Below are positions 1-9,909 of a stretch of DNA of 64,000 nucleotides, in pieces; position 1 is the first letter of the stretch; the number at the start of each line of letters is the position of its first letter. The stretch lies in contig NZ_CP051461.1 in the NCBI RefSeq assembly GCF_012584515.1, positions 2,847,501 to 2,911,500 on the forward strand. Reading direction: 5' to 3'. Under the pieces are notes generated by a model, which was not told the DNA's origin, did not search any database, and saw only the letters and a list, made by a program, of their open reading frames with translations. A program made the translations under genes and the position numbers. Source of the stretch: Polaromonas vacuolata (GTDB taxonomy: Bacteria > Pseudomonadota > Gammaproteobacteria > Burkholderiales > Burkholderiaceae_C).

Positions 1-1
1 T

Positions 2-1000
2 ACCGTCAACCCAGATGAAGCCCTGCTGGCAGCCGCCATCAGCCAAGGCATTGGCATGCCGTATGGCTGCAAAGACGGCGCTTGCGGGTCTTGCAAATGC
101 AAGAAAATTTCTGGCACTGTCACGCTAGGGCCGCACCAAGCCAAAGCCCTCTCGCCGGAAGAAGAAGAAGCTGGATTTATCCTGACCTGTTGCGCAACCG
201 CGCAAACCGACGTGGTGTTGGAGTCGCGCCAAGTCACCGACGAAAGCGCTTTTCCGATCAAAAAAATGCCGGTACGGGTTAACGCGTTAAACAAAGTTTC
301 GCCCGATGTGATGGTGATGCGCCTGCAATTACCAGCCAGCGATGTGTTTAAGTACCACGCCGGTCAGTATGTTGAATTCTTGCTCAGAGACGGCGACAGA
401 CGCGCTTACTCTATGGCCAACGCACCACACCAGCAAACCGATAACCCGGGTCTTGAATTGCATGTTCGCCATTCGCCAGGCGGTAAATTTACCGATCCGG
501 TGTTTGCCACCATGAAAGAAAAAGACATCTTGCGTATTGAAGGGCCTTACGGCAGCTTTTACCTGCGCGAAGAAAGTGAAAAACCGATGGTGATGCTGGC
601 CTCAGGCACCGGCTTTGCGCCCATTAAAGCCATGATTGAGCACATGCAGTTCAAGGGCATTACCCGCCCCACGGTGTTGTACTGGGGCGGTCGCCGTCCA
701 CAAGACCTATACCTGCACGAATGGGTGTTAGCCAGAGTCGCAGAAATGCCAAACCTGAGCTATTTCCCCGTGGTGTCAGACGCGCTGCCTGAAGACGCAT
801 GGACTGGCCGTACCGGCTTTGTTCACCAAGCGGTTTTGCAAGACATTAGCGACTTTTCGGGTCATCAGGTTTATGCCTGCGGCGCGCCCATAGTGGTGGA
901 CTCAGCGCAAGCTGCCTACATTGCTGCAGGCTTGCCTGAAGACGAATTTTTCGCTGACTCTTTCATCACGGAAAAAGAAAAAGCTGCTGCGCTGACTTAA
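2..1000 (+). CDS. Ferredoxin-type NAD(P)H reductase, 5' end outside window
   Basis: Electron-transfer flavoprotein with an N-terminal plant-type 2Fe-2S domain fused to an FNR-like reductase. The reading frame is already open at base 2, so the true start lies upstream and the ATG at 56 is internal. The cluster cysteines are visible as C-x4-C-x2-C (PYGCKDGACGSC) with the fourth in LTCCA. The flavin-binding motif RAYSMAN and the nucleotide-binding motif ASGTGFAPIKAM follow, then the terminal CGAP motif. Proteins of this layout in Burkholderiales are usually named CDP-6-deoxy-delta-3,4-glucoseen reductase (AscD/RfbI-like), but the substrate cannot be told from sequence and no deoxysugar genes are nearby. 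Confidence 0.85.
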   Translation, partial: TVNPDEALLAAAISQGIGMPYGCKDGACGSCKCKKISGTVTLGPHQAKALSPEEEEAGFILTCCATAQTDVVLESRQVTDESAFPIKKMPVRVNALNKVSPDVMVMRLQLPASDVFKYHAGQYVEFLLRDGDRRAYSMANAPHQQTDNPGLELHVRHSPGGKFTDPVFATMKEKDILRIEGPYGSFYLREESEKPMVMLASGTGFAPIKAMIEHMQFKGITRPTVLYWGGRRPQDLYLHEWVLARVAEMPNLSYFPVVSDALPEDAWTGRTGFVHQAVLQDISDFSGHQVYACGAPIVVDSAQAAYIAAGLPEDEFFADSFITEKEKAAALT

Positions 1001-1191
1001 CACGCGTTGGCTTAATCGGTGATGACGCTGCGCACTGAGCTTTGATCAATCAGCCATCCGCTTTTAGCGCGGCTAGCAATTAGCGCTTTTAAATTTGCTT
1101 TTTTTAACCGCTCTTTGTTGATTGTTCAGTGCAAAGCAGTGCAGCGCTTAATGCAACCCTCAGCATCAAGCTGGGGTGTGACAATCTTGGT

Positions 1192-2202
1192 ATGAAAATC
1201 AAATACCAAAGTGACAGGGCTAGCTCTTCTAAAAGAGTGTTAATGGCGGGCCTGGCTTGCGCCATGGCTCTTTTTCTTGCACCCGTTAGCAGCGTACTGG
1301 CGCAATCAAAAGTCATACGCTTGATAGTGCCTTACGCACCCGGTGGTCCGATAGACGTGACGGCACGCATGATGGCTGAAGGGGTAAGAAATACCTTGGG
1401 CACGGTGATCATTGAAAACAAGCCGGGTGCCGGCGGCAACATCGGTTTGGACATGCTGGCCAAGGCTGCGCCCGATGGTATGACGATTGGAATTGCAGCC
1501 GTTGCAACCAATGCGATCAACCCTTGGCTCTACAGCAAAATGCCGTTTAATGCAGCGACGGATTTCGCACCCATCACGCAAATGCTGCGTGTGCCAAACG
1601 TGTTGGTGATGAATGCCGAAACCGCCAAGCGGCTAAATATCAACAGCGTAGCGGACTTGATTAAATATGCAAAAGCCAACCCAGCCAAACTCAATTACGC
1701 CAGCGGTGGCAACGGCAGCGCTGGCCATTTAGCCGGTGAAATTTTCAAAGCCAGAGCCGGTGTTTTCGCGCTGCACATTCCCTACAACGGTGGTAATCCA
1801 GCGCAGCTTGCCTTGCAAGGCGGTCAGGTCGATTTCAATTTTGATAATTTGGCAACGGCGGCTGCGGGTATCAAGTCAGGCAAGCTCAAAGCACTGGCTG
1901 TGACGACTTTAGCGCGCAGCAGTGCCTTGCCCGATGTGCCAGCGTTATCAGAAACGCTCAAGGGCTTTGAGATTGATACTTGGTGGGGCTTAGTTGCACC
2001 GGCCGGTACGTCCAAAGATGTGATTGCAAAACTGCATCATGCCTTTGCCGCAGCGCTCAATTCACCCGAAATCAAAAGCCGCTTCGCCTTGTTAATGGCC
2101 GAACCAGTAGCCAGTACGCCAGAAGAGTTTGCCCGCCTGATGAAAAACGAGTTGGCTAAATATGAAAAAGTAGTCAAGGCGTCGGGTGCTAAGGTGGACT
2201 AA
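1192..2202 (+). CDS. Tripartite tricarboxylate transporter (Bug family) substrate-binding protein
   Basis: Periplasmic solute receptor of the TctC/Bug family, which binds small carboxylates. The ATG at 1192 is preferred over the in-frame ATG at 1129 because it gives a normal signal peptide: basic start, hydrophobic core (LACAMALFLAPVSSVLAQ), cleavage after LAQ. The mature part shows family hallmarks IRLIVPYAPGGPIDVTAR and IENKPGAGGNIG, and a YASGGNGSAGHLAGE stretch. Length (336 residues) is normal. No TctA/TctB membrane genes are adjacent, which is common for the many orphan Bug proteins of Burkholderiales. The stop codon lies in a 10-bp tandem repeat. Confidence 0.9.
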   Translation: MKIKYQSDRASSSKRVLMAGLACAMALFLAPVSSVLAQSKVIRLIVPYAPGGPIDVTARMMAEGVRNTLGTVIIENKPGAGGNIGLDMLAKAAPDGMTIGIAAVATNAINPWLYSKMPFNAATDFAPITQMLRVPNVLVMNAETAKRLNINSVADLIKYAKANPAKLNYASGGNGSAGHLAGEIFKARAGVFALHIPYNGGNPAQLALQGGQVDFNFDNLATAAAGIKSGKLKALAVTTLARSSALPDVPALSETLKGFEIDTWWGLVAPAGTSKDVIAKLHHAFAAALNSPEIKSRFALLMAEPVASTPEEFARLMKNELAKYEKVVKASGAKVD

Positions 2203-2230
2203 GGTGGACTAAGGTGGACTAAGGTGGACT
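2191..2230 (+). repeat. Tandem repeat, four copies of AAGGTGGACT, over a stop codon
   Basis: Four perfect 10-bp copies. The first copy encodes the last residues of the Bug protein, and its junction with the second forms the TAA stop at 2200. Because the unit is not a multiple of three, the TAA triplets at 2200, 2210, 2220 and 2230 cover all three forward frames. Confidence 0.95.
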
Positions 2231-2285
2231 AAAAAATGATGGCGCCAGAGAACTGGATCTTCAAATTTCAGGTTAACCAGCAAAC

Positions 2286-3581
2286 TCAATCACGCAAAAA
2301 TGGCTGCAAGGCTTTAAACGTCAAGCGTGCCGCTCCGCTATAGCCAGCGGCAAACGCCAAACTGGCACGGGCTGCATCAGACAATTGCTGCGGATGGCTG
2401 ATCAGCGCCATAGCGGCGGCAAAGCCTTGAGTCATATCGGCTACGCGCTGGGCTGCACCGCAGGCTTGGGCTTGCTCAGCGGCTTGGGCAAAGTTAAATG
2501 TGTGGGGGCCCATGACGATGGGGCAAGCGCAGGCGGCGGCTTCAATCAGATTTTGTCCACCTAAGGGCGCAAAGCTGCCGCCTAGCAATGCCGCGTCGGC
2601 TAGCGCGTAATACAAGGCCATTTCGCCGAGTGAGTCGCCCAGCCAGACATCGGCCTGCATCGCCTCAGCGCTGGCGCTTGGGCCGGCATCTGACCAGCTG
2701 GAGCGACGCGAAACGCTCAAACCCAGACCGCGCGCTAACTCGGCGACTTCATCAAAGCGCTGGGGGTGACGCGGGACTAGCAAAAAACGCGGGCTAACTA
2801 ATCGCTTGGGCTGATCTTTAAACTGGCGAATCTGGCTTAGAAAATCGATTTCCTCACCTTTACGCGAGCTGGCAAACAGCAGCAGCGGTTCGGCCCGCTT
2901 CCAGAGGCGGCTTTTGGCGAGCAAGGCAGCATCCAGACTGACATCGAACTTGAGGTTGCCAGACACGCTTAGCCGCGTCACGCCCAAGCGGGCAAAGCGG
3001 CTAGCGTCGGCTTCAGTCTGCGCGAGTACAGCGCTTAAACCGCTATAAGCTGGGCGCGATAAGCTGGCCAATCGCAGGGCTTGGGCAAGGGATTTTTCAG
3101 ACAACCTGGCATTGACTAACAGCATGGGCAAAGCGCAGCGCCTAGCCTCGGCTAGCGTGACCGGCCAGACCTCGGTTTCCATCAACAGTCCCAGGCGCGG
3201 CTTAAAGTGATGCAGAAACCGCCGCACCACCGCAGGGCTGTCCCAAGGCTGCCAGACCTGCACATCACCCGCACGCAATAACGCCCTGCCCGCCTCGCGT
3301 CCGGTGGCCGTGCCGTGAGTAAGCAAGATGCGCAGGTCGGGATAGTGTTCACGCAAAACCGCCAGCAAGGGCGCTGCTGTGCGCGTCTCACCGAGCGAGA
3401 CCGCATGCAGCCACACCAGCTCACTTCGCGTTTCTAACGGCTGGCTGTAGTGGCCAAAGCGCTCTGCTACGGCGTAGCCATAGCCCGGCTCAAGCTGACC
3501 GCGGCGTGCCAGTTTGCGCCGCAGCAAGGGCTGACTCAGCCACATCACTAACGCATACAAACGCAGCATCAAGCGATTCAT
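2286..3581 (-). CDS. waaA: 3-deoxy-D-manno-octulosonic acid (Kdo) transferase
   Basis: Inner-membrane glycosyltransferase that adds Kdo from CMP-Kdo to lipid A precursor, the first step of the LPS core. The N-terminal membrane anchor (MNRLMLRLYALVMWLSQPLL) is followed by the GT30 features WLHAVSLGETRTA, LTHGTATGREAGR, METEVWPV, LVNARLSEKSL and the C-terminal LGGSFAPLGGQNLIEAAA. The start is taken at 3581, where ATGA overlaps the waaC stop, rather than ten codons upstream; this predicts translational coupling. Length 431 residues is normal for the family. Confidence 0.95.
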   Translation of the reverse strand: MNRLMLRLYALVMWLSQPLLRRKLARRGQLEPGYGYAVAERFGHYSQPLETRSELVWLHAVSLGETRTAAPLLAVLREHYPDLRILLTHGTATGREAGRALLRAGDVQVWQPWDSPAVVRRFLHHFKPRLGLLMETEVWPVTLAEARRCALPMLLVNARLSEKSLAQALRLASLSRPAYSGLSAVLAQTEADASRFARLGVTRLSVSGNLKFDVSLDAALLAKSRLWKRAEPLLLFASSRKGEEIDFLSQIRQFKDQPKRLVSPRFLLVPRHPQRFDEVAELARGLGLSVSRRSSWSDAGPSASAEAMQADVWLGDSLGEMALYYALADAALLGGSFAPLGGQNLIEAAACACPIVMGPHTFNFAQAAEQAQACGAAQRVADMTQGFAAAMALISHPQQLSDAARASLAFAAGYSGAARLTFKALQPFLRD

Positions 3582-4615
3582 GCTTGGGCCGCGCATTGCC
3601 AAGCCTGCCATACCGCGGCGACCTCTGGCACGGGTAGGCCGTAGACGCTGAGCTGACGGCTTGGCTTTGCTGCGGGAAAAGAGACCGGCCCAGTGCGCCA
3701 GGCGGTGTCAAAGTTATACAGCTGCACGTGCGGTAAATCCAGTGCGACGGCAATGTGACTGACGCCGCTGTCCACGCCTATGACACCGGCACAACCAGCG
3801 AGCTCGTCGCACAAAGTATTTAATGCCAGCAACGGCATCACCACGGCGGCCGGGTATTGCCCGGCTTGTAATTGACTGCTGTTAAAGCAGTCCGCCATGG
3901 CTTGGCTGGTGGCTAATTCTGCGGCGTTGCCGTGCAGCAAAACTATCTGCATGCCGGCGGCATTAAAACGCAAACCCAGCGCCAGCCAGTGCGCCATTGG
4001 CCACTCTTTGTCGGCGCGTGAAGTACCGTGTACAAATGCAATCCGCTCGGGCTGAGCGGGCGTTGAATCGGCATAGCTGGCTGCGTTGGCTGAATTGAAA
4101 GACCGCAAGCCAAAGTTAGGCTCGGGCTTAAAACTGTAGTTAAGCGCCTTGGCCGCCAGCTCGCGGCCGCGCTCGACCGCGTGAATATGCGGCTTTATAC
4201 GAATCGCCACATCGGCTAGCCAGCGCGTGGGCGCCTCGTAGCCAGAGCCTTCCGTTTGATTAGCCAGTGCATAACGTTTGCCGCCAGGCGCCAAGCGGGC
4301 CAGCCAAGAGACCACTGCCGATTTAGTCAAACCCTGCAAATCGATGACCGCGTCGTAGCGTTCACGCTGGAGTTCGGCTTTAAAGCTACGCCACTCCGCG
4401 CGGGTTGTCGCGGCCAAGGGCGATTTACTCCAGCGCCGAATCTTGCAGCCTATGCTGCGGTGCAACTGCGGCTGGCGCTCAAGCAAAGAAGCAAAAGACT
4501 GCTCCACAACCCAGTCAATCTGAGCGCCGGGAAAAGCGGCGCAAATGTCTTGCACCACCGGTAGGGTGTGAACGATATCGCCCAAAGACGAGAGTTTGAC
4601 CAGCAGGATTTTCAT
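3578..4615 (-). CDS. waaC: Lipopolysaccharide heptosyltransferase I
   Basis: GT9-family glycosyltransferase that transfers the first L-glycero-D-manno-heptose to Kdo2-lipid A. It starts with the typical MKILLVKLSSLGDIVHTLPV, followed by IDWVVEQSF, DLQGLTKSA and, in the C-terminal ADP-heptose domain, VHGTSRADKEWP and GVDSGVSHIAVALDLP. Length 345 residues is as expected. It overlaps waaA by 4 bp and follows the phosphomannomutase gene by 27 bp on the same strand, so the three probably form an envelope-sugar operon. Confidence 0.94.
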   Translation of the reverse strand: MKILLVKLSSLGDIVHTLPVVQDICAAFPGAQIDWVVEQSFASLLERQPQLHRSIGCKIRRWSKSPLAATTRAEWRSFKAELQRERYDAVIDLQGLTKSAVVSWLARLAPGGKRYALANQTEGSGYEAPTRWLADVAIRIKPHIHAVERGRELAAKALNYSFKPEPNFGLRSFNSANAASYADSTPAQPERIAFVHGTSRADKEWPMAHWLALGLRFNAAGMQIVLLHGNAAELATSQAMADCFNSSQLQAGQYPAAVVMPLLALNTLCDELAGCAGVIGVDSGVSHIAVALDLPHVQLYNFDTAWRTGPVSFPAAKPSRQLSVYGLPVPEVAAVWQAWQCAAQA

Positions 4616-4642
4616 GAATGATGGGCTAGCTTCAGGCGTTTT

Positions 4643-6028
4643 TTAGTGTGCAGAAGCCGTAAAACTCGCCTCTGGTTTGACACTGCGTAGCAGCGCCAAC
4701 ATGTCAGTTTCAATCCGCGCCAAAGCCTCAGCCGTGTGGCCCTCAAAACGCAGTACCAACACCGGCGTGGTGTTGGAGGCGCGAATCAAGCCAAAGCCGT
4801 CCGGCCAATCAACCCGTACGCCGTCAATCGTGTTGAGCACAGCCGGCGCAGCAAACTGGGCTTTTGCTATCAAAGCTTGGACGACTGTGTGCGGCTCACC
4901 TTCTACGCAAGCGACGTTGAGCTCGGGCGTGCTAAAGCTAGTGGGCAGGCCATTGAGTACTGGGCCGGCGTCGGGAGAGCGGCTAACTATCTCTAACAGT
5001 CTTGCGCCGGCGTAAGTGCCGTCGTCAAAACCATACCAGCGCTCTTTAAAGAAAATATGACCACTCATCTCACCGCCCAATGGCGAATCGACTTGCTTCA
5101 TTTTGGCTTTAATCAGCGAGTGACCGGTTTTGAACATCAAGGCGACGCCGCCTGCGGCCTCAATCTCGGGCGCTAGGCGCTGCGAGCACTTAACGTCAAA
5201 CAGTATCGTGCCGCCCGGCACACGGGACAGCACATCACGCGCAAACAGCATCATCTGACGATCGGGGTAAATATTTTGTCCGTCCTTGGTGACTATGCCG
5301 AGCCGGTCGCCGTCGCCATCAAAAGCCAGACCGATTTCGGTGTCACCGTCCTTGAGGGCTTGGATTAAGTCACGCAAATTCTCCGGCTTGCTTGGATCAG
5401 GATGGTGGTTGGGGAAGTTACCGTCCACTTCGCTGAACAGTTCTGTCACCTCGCAACCTAAGGCCCTAAAGATGGCGGGTGCCGATGCGCCGGCAATGCC
5501 GTTACCTGAGTCAATCACTATCTTCATAGGCCGGGACAGTTTGATGCCGGAGACGACACGATCTTGGTAATCAGCGTTCACGCTGACCGCGCGGATTTGG
5601 CCGGGCTGCTTGGGGAGAACCCAGTTTTCAGTTTCTATGATGTCACGCAGGGCTTGAATTTCGTCGCCGTAAATCGCCCGTCCCGCCAGCACCATTTTGA
5701 AACCGTTGTAATCCCGGGGGTTGTGACTGCCGGTCACCTGTATGCCGCTATTTGCCAGCGTGTTCGCGGCGAAATACAGCATGGGTGTGGTGACCATGCC
5801 CACATCGATCACCTCGACTCCGGCTTCGGACAAGCCGCGCATCAAAGCGGCTGCCAAAGACGCTCCGCTCAAGCGACCGTCTCTACCCACAGCGACGGTT
5901 TTTTCACCCTCTGCAATAGCGCGGGTGCCGAAAGCTTTGCCGAGGGCTTGAGCCAGAGCCTCATCAATAGTTGCCGGCACAATGCCGCGTATGTCGTATG
6001 CCTTGAAGATGGATGCGCTAACTTGCAT
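4643..6028 (-). CDS. algC: Phosphomannomutase/phosphoglucomutase
   Basis: Alpha-D-phosphohexomutase that interconverts hexose 1- and 6-phosphates (mannose and glucose) to supply nucleotide sugars. The phosphoserine loop TGSHNP is visible with Ser near residue 101, the metal-binding loop DGDGDRLG near residue 240, and the sugar-recognition motif GGEMSGH. The start MQVSASIFKAYDIRGIVP is typical of the AlgC/ManB group. At 461 residues it is full length. It lies upstream of waaC-waaA, consistent with a role in LPS or exopolysaccharide precursor supply. The symbol could equally be manB. Confidence 0.9.
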   Translation of the reverse strand: MQVSASIFKAYDIRGIVPATIDEALAQALGKAFGTRAIAEGEKTVAVGRDGRLSGASLAAALMRGLSEAGVEVIDVGMVTTPMLYFAANTLANSGIQVTGSHNPRDYNGFKMVLAGRAIYGDEIQALRDIIETENWVLPKQPGQIRAVSVNADYQDRVVSGIKLSRPMKIVIDSGNGIAGASAPAIFRALGCEVTELFSEVDGNFPNHHPDPSKPENLRDLIQALKDGDTEIGLAFDGDGDRLGIVTKDGQNIYPDRQMMLFARDVLSRVPGGTILFDVKCSQRLAPEIEAAGGVALMFKTGHSLIKAKMKQVDSPLGGEMSGHIFFKERWYGFDDGTYAGARLLEIVSRSPDAGPVLNGLPTSFSTPELNVACVEGEPHTVVQALIAKAQFAAPAVLNTIDGVRVDWPDGFGLIRASNTTPVLVLRFEGHTAEALARIETDMLALLRSVKPEASFTASAH

Positions 6029-6313
6029 GAGTGGGCCCTATAAATCTGGCCTAGCACGTTCCCAGTATGAGTACTGCGTGCAGGCCGAACAATTGTAGGC
6101 GGGGCTAGTCATCTTGAGCGCTGCCAACGACTCATCCACTGCTGCTCGGCGTATCATAATTTCTTACTCTCGCGTAAGCTCCGACTGCGGCAACATACCG
6201 CAGGCTGTGTTTGATTGCGACAGCGATGCGAATAGTCAAGACTAAAGCCATCAAAGTCGACACAAACTCAGACTCAAAGCCAAGCTAAAAGTCAATATCC
6301 AATAGGAATCACC

Positions 6314-6844
6314 ATGCTATTTGATCCCACCATGGTTCAGAGCGACTACCGCAGTCCACTGGGCCGAATTATTTTGGCTGCCACGGATTCGGGTCTGGCC
6401 GGTTTGTGGTTTGATGACCAGCGCCACCTGCCGTCTAAAACCGTCGCTGACAAATGGCCAGAGCAGCCCAAGCACGCGTTGCTGCACCAAGCCAAAGCGG
6501 AACTTGACGAATATTTTGCCGGTCAGCGCAGGCAGTTTTCACTGCCCCTCGATTTGCGCAGCGGCACGCTTTTTCAGCAGTCGGTATGGCGGGCGCTGCT
6601 ATCCATAGAACCGGGTCAGACCAGCAGCTACGACGCTATCAGCGCGATAACGGGTAGGCCAACAGCTTTTAGGGCTTGCGGCGCGGCGATAGGACGAAAC
6701 CCGGTTAGCATCATCGTGCCTTGTCACAGAGTAATAGGCGCAAACGGGTCACTGACTGGCTATGCAGGCGGCCTGGCACGAAAGACGGCTCTGCTTCGCC
6801 TCGAAGGCGCGGCCTGCGTAGAACCCCAAGAAAGCTTGATTTGA
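6314..6844 (+). CDS. ogt: Methylated-DNA--protein-cysteine methyltransferase
   Basis: Suicide DNA-repair enzyme that moves the alkyl group of O6-methylguanine to its own cysteine. The acceptor is Cys137 in IVPCHRVIGANGSLTGYAGG. The upstream helix-turn-helix segment (TSSYDAISAITGRPTAFRACG) is present. The ATG at 6314 follows an AGGAA ribosome-binding site at about 6304. Its TGA overlaps a possible TTG start of the next gene (TTGA at 6841), which suggests co-translation with the exporter. Confidence 0.93.
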   Translation: MLFDPTMVQSDYRSPLGRIILAATDSGLAGLWFDDQRHLPSKTVADKWPEQPKHALLHQAKAELDEYFAGQRRQFSLPLDLRSGTLFQQSVWRALLSIEPGQTSSYDAISAITGRPTAFRACGAAIGRNPVSIIVPCHRVIGANGSLTGYAGGLARKTALLRLEGAACVEPQESLI

Positions 6845-6879
6845 ATGCAATAACTGCCTTAACCACCCCAAACAAATGG

Positions 6880-7761
6880 ATGAGCGACTTTGTACTGCTA
6901 GCCGCTATCTGGGGCTCTTCATTTTTATTTATGCACATCGGTGCGCTGGAATTTGGGCCGTTGCCGACAGCCTTGGTGAGAGTTGCAATTGCCGCGCTTT
7001 TTTTGTTGCCCCTGGTTTGGTTACGCGGCCAACTTCCGCAGTTGGTGAAAAATTACAAAAAAATATTTCTAGTCGGCATGCTTAATTCTGGCATTCCGTT
7101 TGCTTGTTATGCCTATGCTTTGCTGTCTATCAGCACCGGTATGTCAGCCATTCTTAACGCCACGGTGCCGATGTTTGGCGCATTAATCGCTTGGGTATGG
7201 CTTAGAGACAAACTCACACTGCTGCGCATGCTGGGCTTATTACTCGGCTTTGCCGGTGTCGCCATGCTCGCTTGGGACAGTGCCAGCTTTAAGCCCAATG
7301 CAGCAGGTGTAGCGCCAGCATGGGCCATGATGGCTTGTCTACTAGCTTGCTTGTGTTACGGCATATCAGCGAGCTACACCAAGCGCTATCTGACTGGCAT
7401 CAGCCCTTTGGTGACGGCCGCCGGCAGTCAAATGGGTGCAACGCTAGGTCTGGCTTTGCCAGCGGCCTGGTTCTGGCCAACTGAGGTACCGGGCACTCAT
7501 GCTTGGTTGGCCATGTTGGTCGTAGGCGTGTTGTGCACGGGCATAGCCTATATTCTGTTCTTTCGTCTAATTGCCAACGCCGGGCCGCAGCGTGCGCTGT
7601 CAGTGACTTATCTGGTACCAGTGTTCGCAGTGCTGTATGGCGTGCTGTTTTTGAACGAACATGTCACAGCTTGGATGCTACTGTGCGCTGCGGTAATTGT
7701 TTGCGGCACGGCACTAGCGACCGGTCTCATCAAGCTGCGCAGCAGGGCTGCGGTTTATTAA
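6880..7761 (+). CDS. DMT-superfamily (EamA) permease
   Basis: Inner-membrane protein with about ten hydrophobic segments in two EamA repeats, beginning LLAAIWGSSFLFMHIGALEFGP. The substrate is unknown; relatives export amino acids or metabolites. Two starts are possible: ATG at 6880, just before the first membrane segment, or TTG at 6841, which overlaps the ogt stop and would add 13 residues. Neither has a strong ribosome-binding site. The second repeat begins near APAWAMMACLLACLCYGISA. Confidence 0.85.
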   Translation: MSDFVLLAAIWGSSFLFMHIGALEFGPLPTALVRVAIAALFLLPLVWLRGQLPQLVKNYKKIFLVGMLNSGIPFACYAYALLSISTGMSAILNATVPMFGALIAWVWLRDKLTLLRMLGLLLGFAGVAMLAWDSASFKPNAAGVAPAWAMMACLLACLCYGISASYTKRYLTGISPLVTAAGSQMGATLGLALPAAWFWPTEVPGTHAWLAMLVVGVLCTGIAYILFFRLIANAGPQRALSVTYLVPVFAVLYGVLFLNEHVTAWMLLCAAVIVCGTALATGLIKLRSRAAVY

Positions 7762-8822
7762 AAGCAATGGCATGTCCATGATTAATACCGGTGACGTCAA
7801 TCCGCTCATAGACAAAGACAAAGGTAAAGCAGAGCGCATTGAGATTCAACGCCAAGCGACCTTGCTACAAGCCGATGGATTACAAAACGCTATTTTCAAC
7901 AGCGTCAATTTCTCCAGCATAGCCACCGATGCCAAAGGTGTGATTCAGATTTTCAATCTAGGTGCTGAGCGCATGCTGGGCTACTCAGCCAACGAGCTAG
8001 TAGACCAAGCAACACCGGCCGACATTTCAGACCCGCAGGAAGTCCTAGCACGTGCCAAGGCCTTGAGCTTAGAGCTTGATACGCAGATCAAACCCGGCTT
8101 TGAAGCGCTGGTCTTTAAGGCTTCAGGCGGTATAAAAGACATTTACGAGCTGACTTATATCTGCAAAGACGGCAGTCAATTTCCGGCGATTGTGTCTGTC
8201 ACAGCGTTGCGCGACAAGCTCGGTGAAATCATTGGCTACCTATTCGTTGGTACGGATAATTCGGTGCGCAAGCAATTCGAGCAAGCGTTGATTAAGACTA
8301 TGGCAGAAACAGAAAAAGCCAATCTCACGAAGTCAGATTTTCTCTACCACATGAGGCACGAGTTGCGCACGCCGCTCAATGCAATCCTAGGTTTCGCACA
8401 ACTACTTGAGTCAGGCAAACCGGAACCCACGCCATCACAAAAACGCAGCGTCGATCAAATTTTGCAGTCGGGATGGCATCTGCTTGAGTTGATGAATGAA
8501 ATTCTTGACTTGGCGTTGATAGAGTCGGGCAAGCTCTCGCTACTCCTTGAACCAGTCTCGCTCGCCGAAGTGATGCAGGAATGCGAAAAAATAATAGAGC
8601 CGCAGGCCAACAAGCGCGGCATCCAAATCGAGTTTCCCCACTTTGACCAAGCTTGTTTTATCAACACCGAGCGCACGCGACTAAAACAAATTGTCATCAA
8701 TCTTTTATCCAATGCGATTAAATACAACAGTGCCAATGGCTCGGTTTACGTCAGCTACAGCAACACCAGCCCGACGCGTGTGCGGATTGCGTTTAAAAGC
8801 ACTGGAGACGGTTTAAACCAGG

Positions 8823-8846
8823 GCGGATTCAAGCTTGAAGTGCAAC
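8823..8846. repeat. Left terminal inverted repeat of the IS30 element
   Basis: GCGGATTCAAG, then CT, then TGAAGTGCAAC. The partner at 9886-9909 has the same sequence on the other strand, except TC in the centre. The last bases of the transposase gene lie inside it. Confidence 0.85.
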
Positions 8847-9809
8847 CGTATGCTGATAGGACTCTAACTGTTCCATAAAAACCTGATGCGGCGTTCGATA
8901 CCCTAAACATTTTCTAGGACGATGATTGAGCCTGTGCATCGCTAAAGCAATGTCATCGTCGGTGATGCAATTAAAGCGCATCCCCTTTGGGAAAAACTGG
9001 CGAATCAAACCGTTCATATTCTCGTTCGCCCCACGCTCCCACGAGGCGTATGGATGGGCGAAAAAGAAATCTGCACTCAGCGCAGAAGCTATTCGTTCAT
9101 GCTGGGCAAATTCCTTGCCGTTATCAGTCGTGAGAGTGTGCACGCAATGAGCGAACGGTTTGAGTAAAGTGATTAACGCGTCCCCTACGGCTTGCGCTGT
9201 TTTGAATGGCACGTGGAAAATTATTGAATAGCGAGAGACACGCTCATTAATCGTCACTAGTGCTTGCTTCTGCCCGGCACCAATCACCAGATCAGCCTCC
9301 CAGTCGCCAAAGCGCGCACGCTCAAGCACGATGTCGGGTCGCAGTTCTATTGAGACCTGGTGAGAGATGGTGCCGCGCCGTTCACGGCCACTGCTGCGTT
9401 TTTTTCGCGTCTTCTGGCAACGCAGTGTTTTATGCAAGGTGCCGCCCGCGCGTTTGTCAGCGTAGATGTACTGGTAAATGCTCTCATAGCTAACACCGGG
9501 TTGGTGGCTAGCTTCGAGGTGGCCGCTGATTTGCTCGGGGCTCCAAGCCTCAGCCAACTTTTCCTCCACTACAGCCCATGTCGAGTCAGCAACTCTAGGA
9601 CTATTGGCGCAGGCAAGTCTACGTTCTTGGGCTTTGTCATTTGCCTGCTTAGGGCGATAGCCTCGTAGACCGCGGTTACGACGCAACTCACGGCTGATGC
9701 TCGATTTATCACGGTCCATCATTTTTGCAATTTCACTTTGATTGAAGTTTGCTTTGACGAGGATTGCAATCTGGTAACGTTCGTCACGGGTGAGGTGTGT
9801 GTAAATCAT
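8829..9809 (-). CDS. IS30-family transposase
   Basis: DDE transposase of 326 residues. The N-terminal helix-turn-helix reads LTRDERYQIAILVKANFNQ then SEIAKMMDRDKSSISRELRR, as in IS30 relatives. The catalytic residues lie in GDWEADLVIG (D), LTTDNGKEFAQHE (D) and ERGANENMNGLIRQFFPKG (E), followed by LNHRPRKCLGYRTPHQVF. The ATG at 9809 matches the usual start of the family; the in-frame TTG at 9818 would add three residues. The gene reads opposite to the kinase it interrupts, and its 3' end runs into the left inverted repeat. Confidence 0.95.
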   Translation of the reverse strand: MIYTHLTRDERYQIAILVKANFNQSEIAKMMDRDKSSISRELRRNRGLRGYRPKQANDKAQERRLACANSPRVADSTWAVVEEKLAEAWSPEQISGHLEASHQPGVSYESIYQYIYADKRAGGTLHKTLRCQKTRKKRSSGRERRGTISHQVSIELRPDIVLERARFGDWEADLVIGAGQKQALVTINERVSRYSIIFHVPFKTAQAVGDALITLLKPFAHCVHTLTTDNGKEFAQHERIASALSADFFFAHPYASWERGANENMNGLIRQFFPKGMRFNCITDDDIALAMHRLNHRPRKCLGYRTPHQVFMEQLESYQHTVALQA

Positions 9810-9885
9810 TCTGGGCAACTTTGACTTGGTAGTCGGGAAGCTTGGATGCTCTCACATCTCACCCACCCGTACGGTTAATTTCAAA

Positions 9886-9909
9886 GTTGCACTTCAGACT
9901 TGAATCCGC
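9886..9909. repeat. Right terminal inverted repeat of the IS30 element
   Basis: Reverse complement matches the left end at 22 of 24 positions. One extra G at 9910 lies between this repeat and the right CAGG target copy. Confidence 0.85.

Noticed and set aside
2191..2230. CRISPR-like array
   Set aside because: Units are contiguous without spacers and only 10 bp; same for 11401 and 48786.
3582..3611. Upstream start for waaA
   Set aside because: The ten extra residues are not family-like and the ATGA overlap at 3578-3581 is the better start.
9260..9668. Plus-strand frames inside the IS30 element
   Set aside because: They are antisense to the intact transposase.
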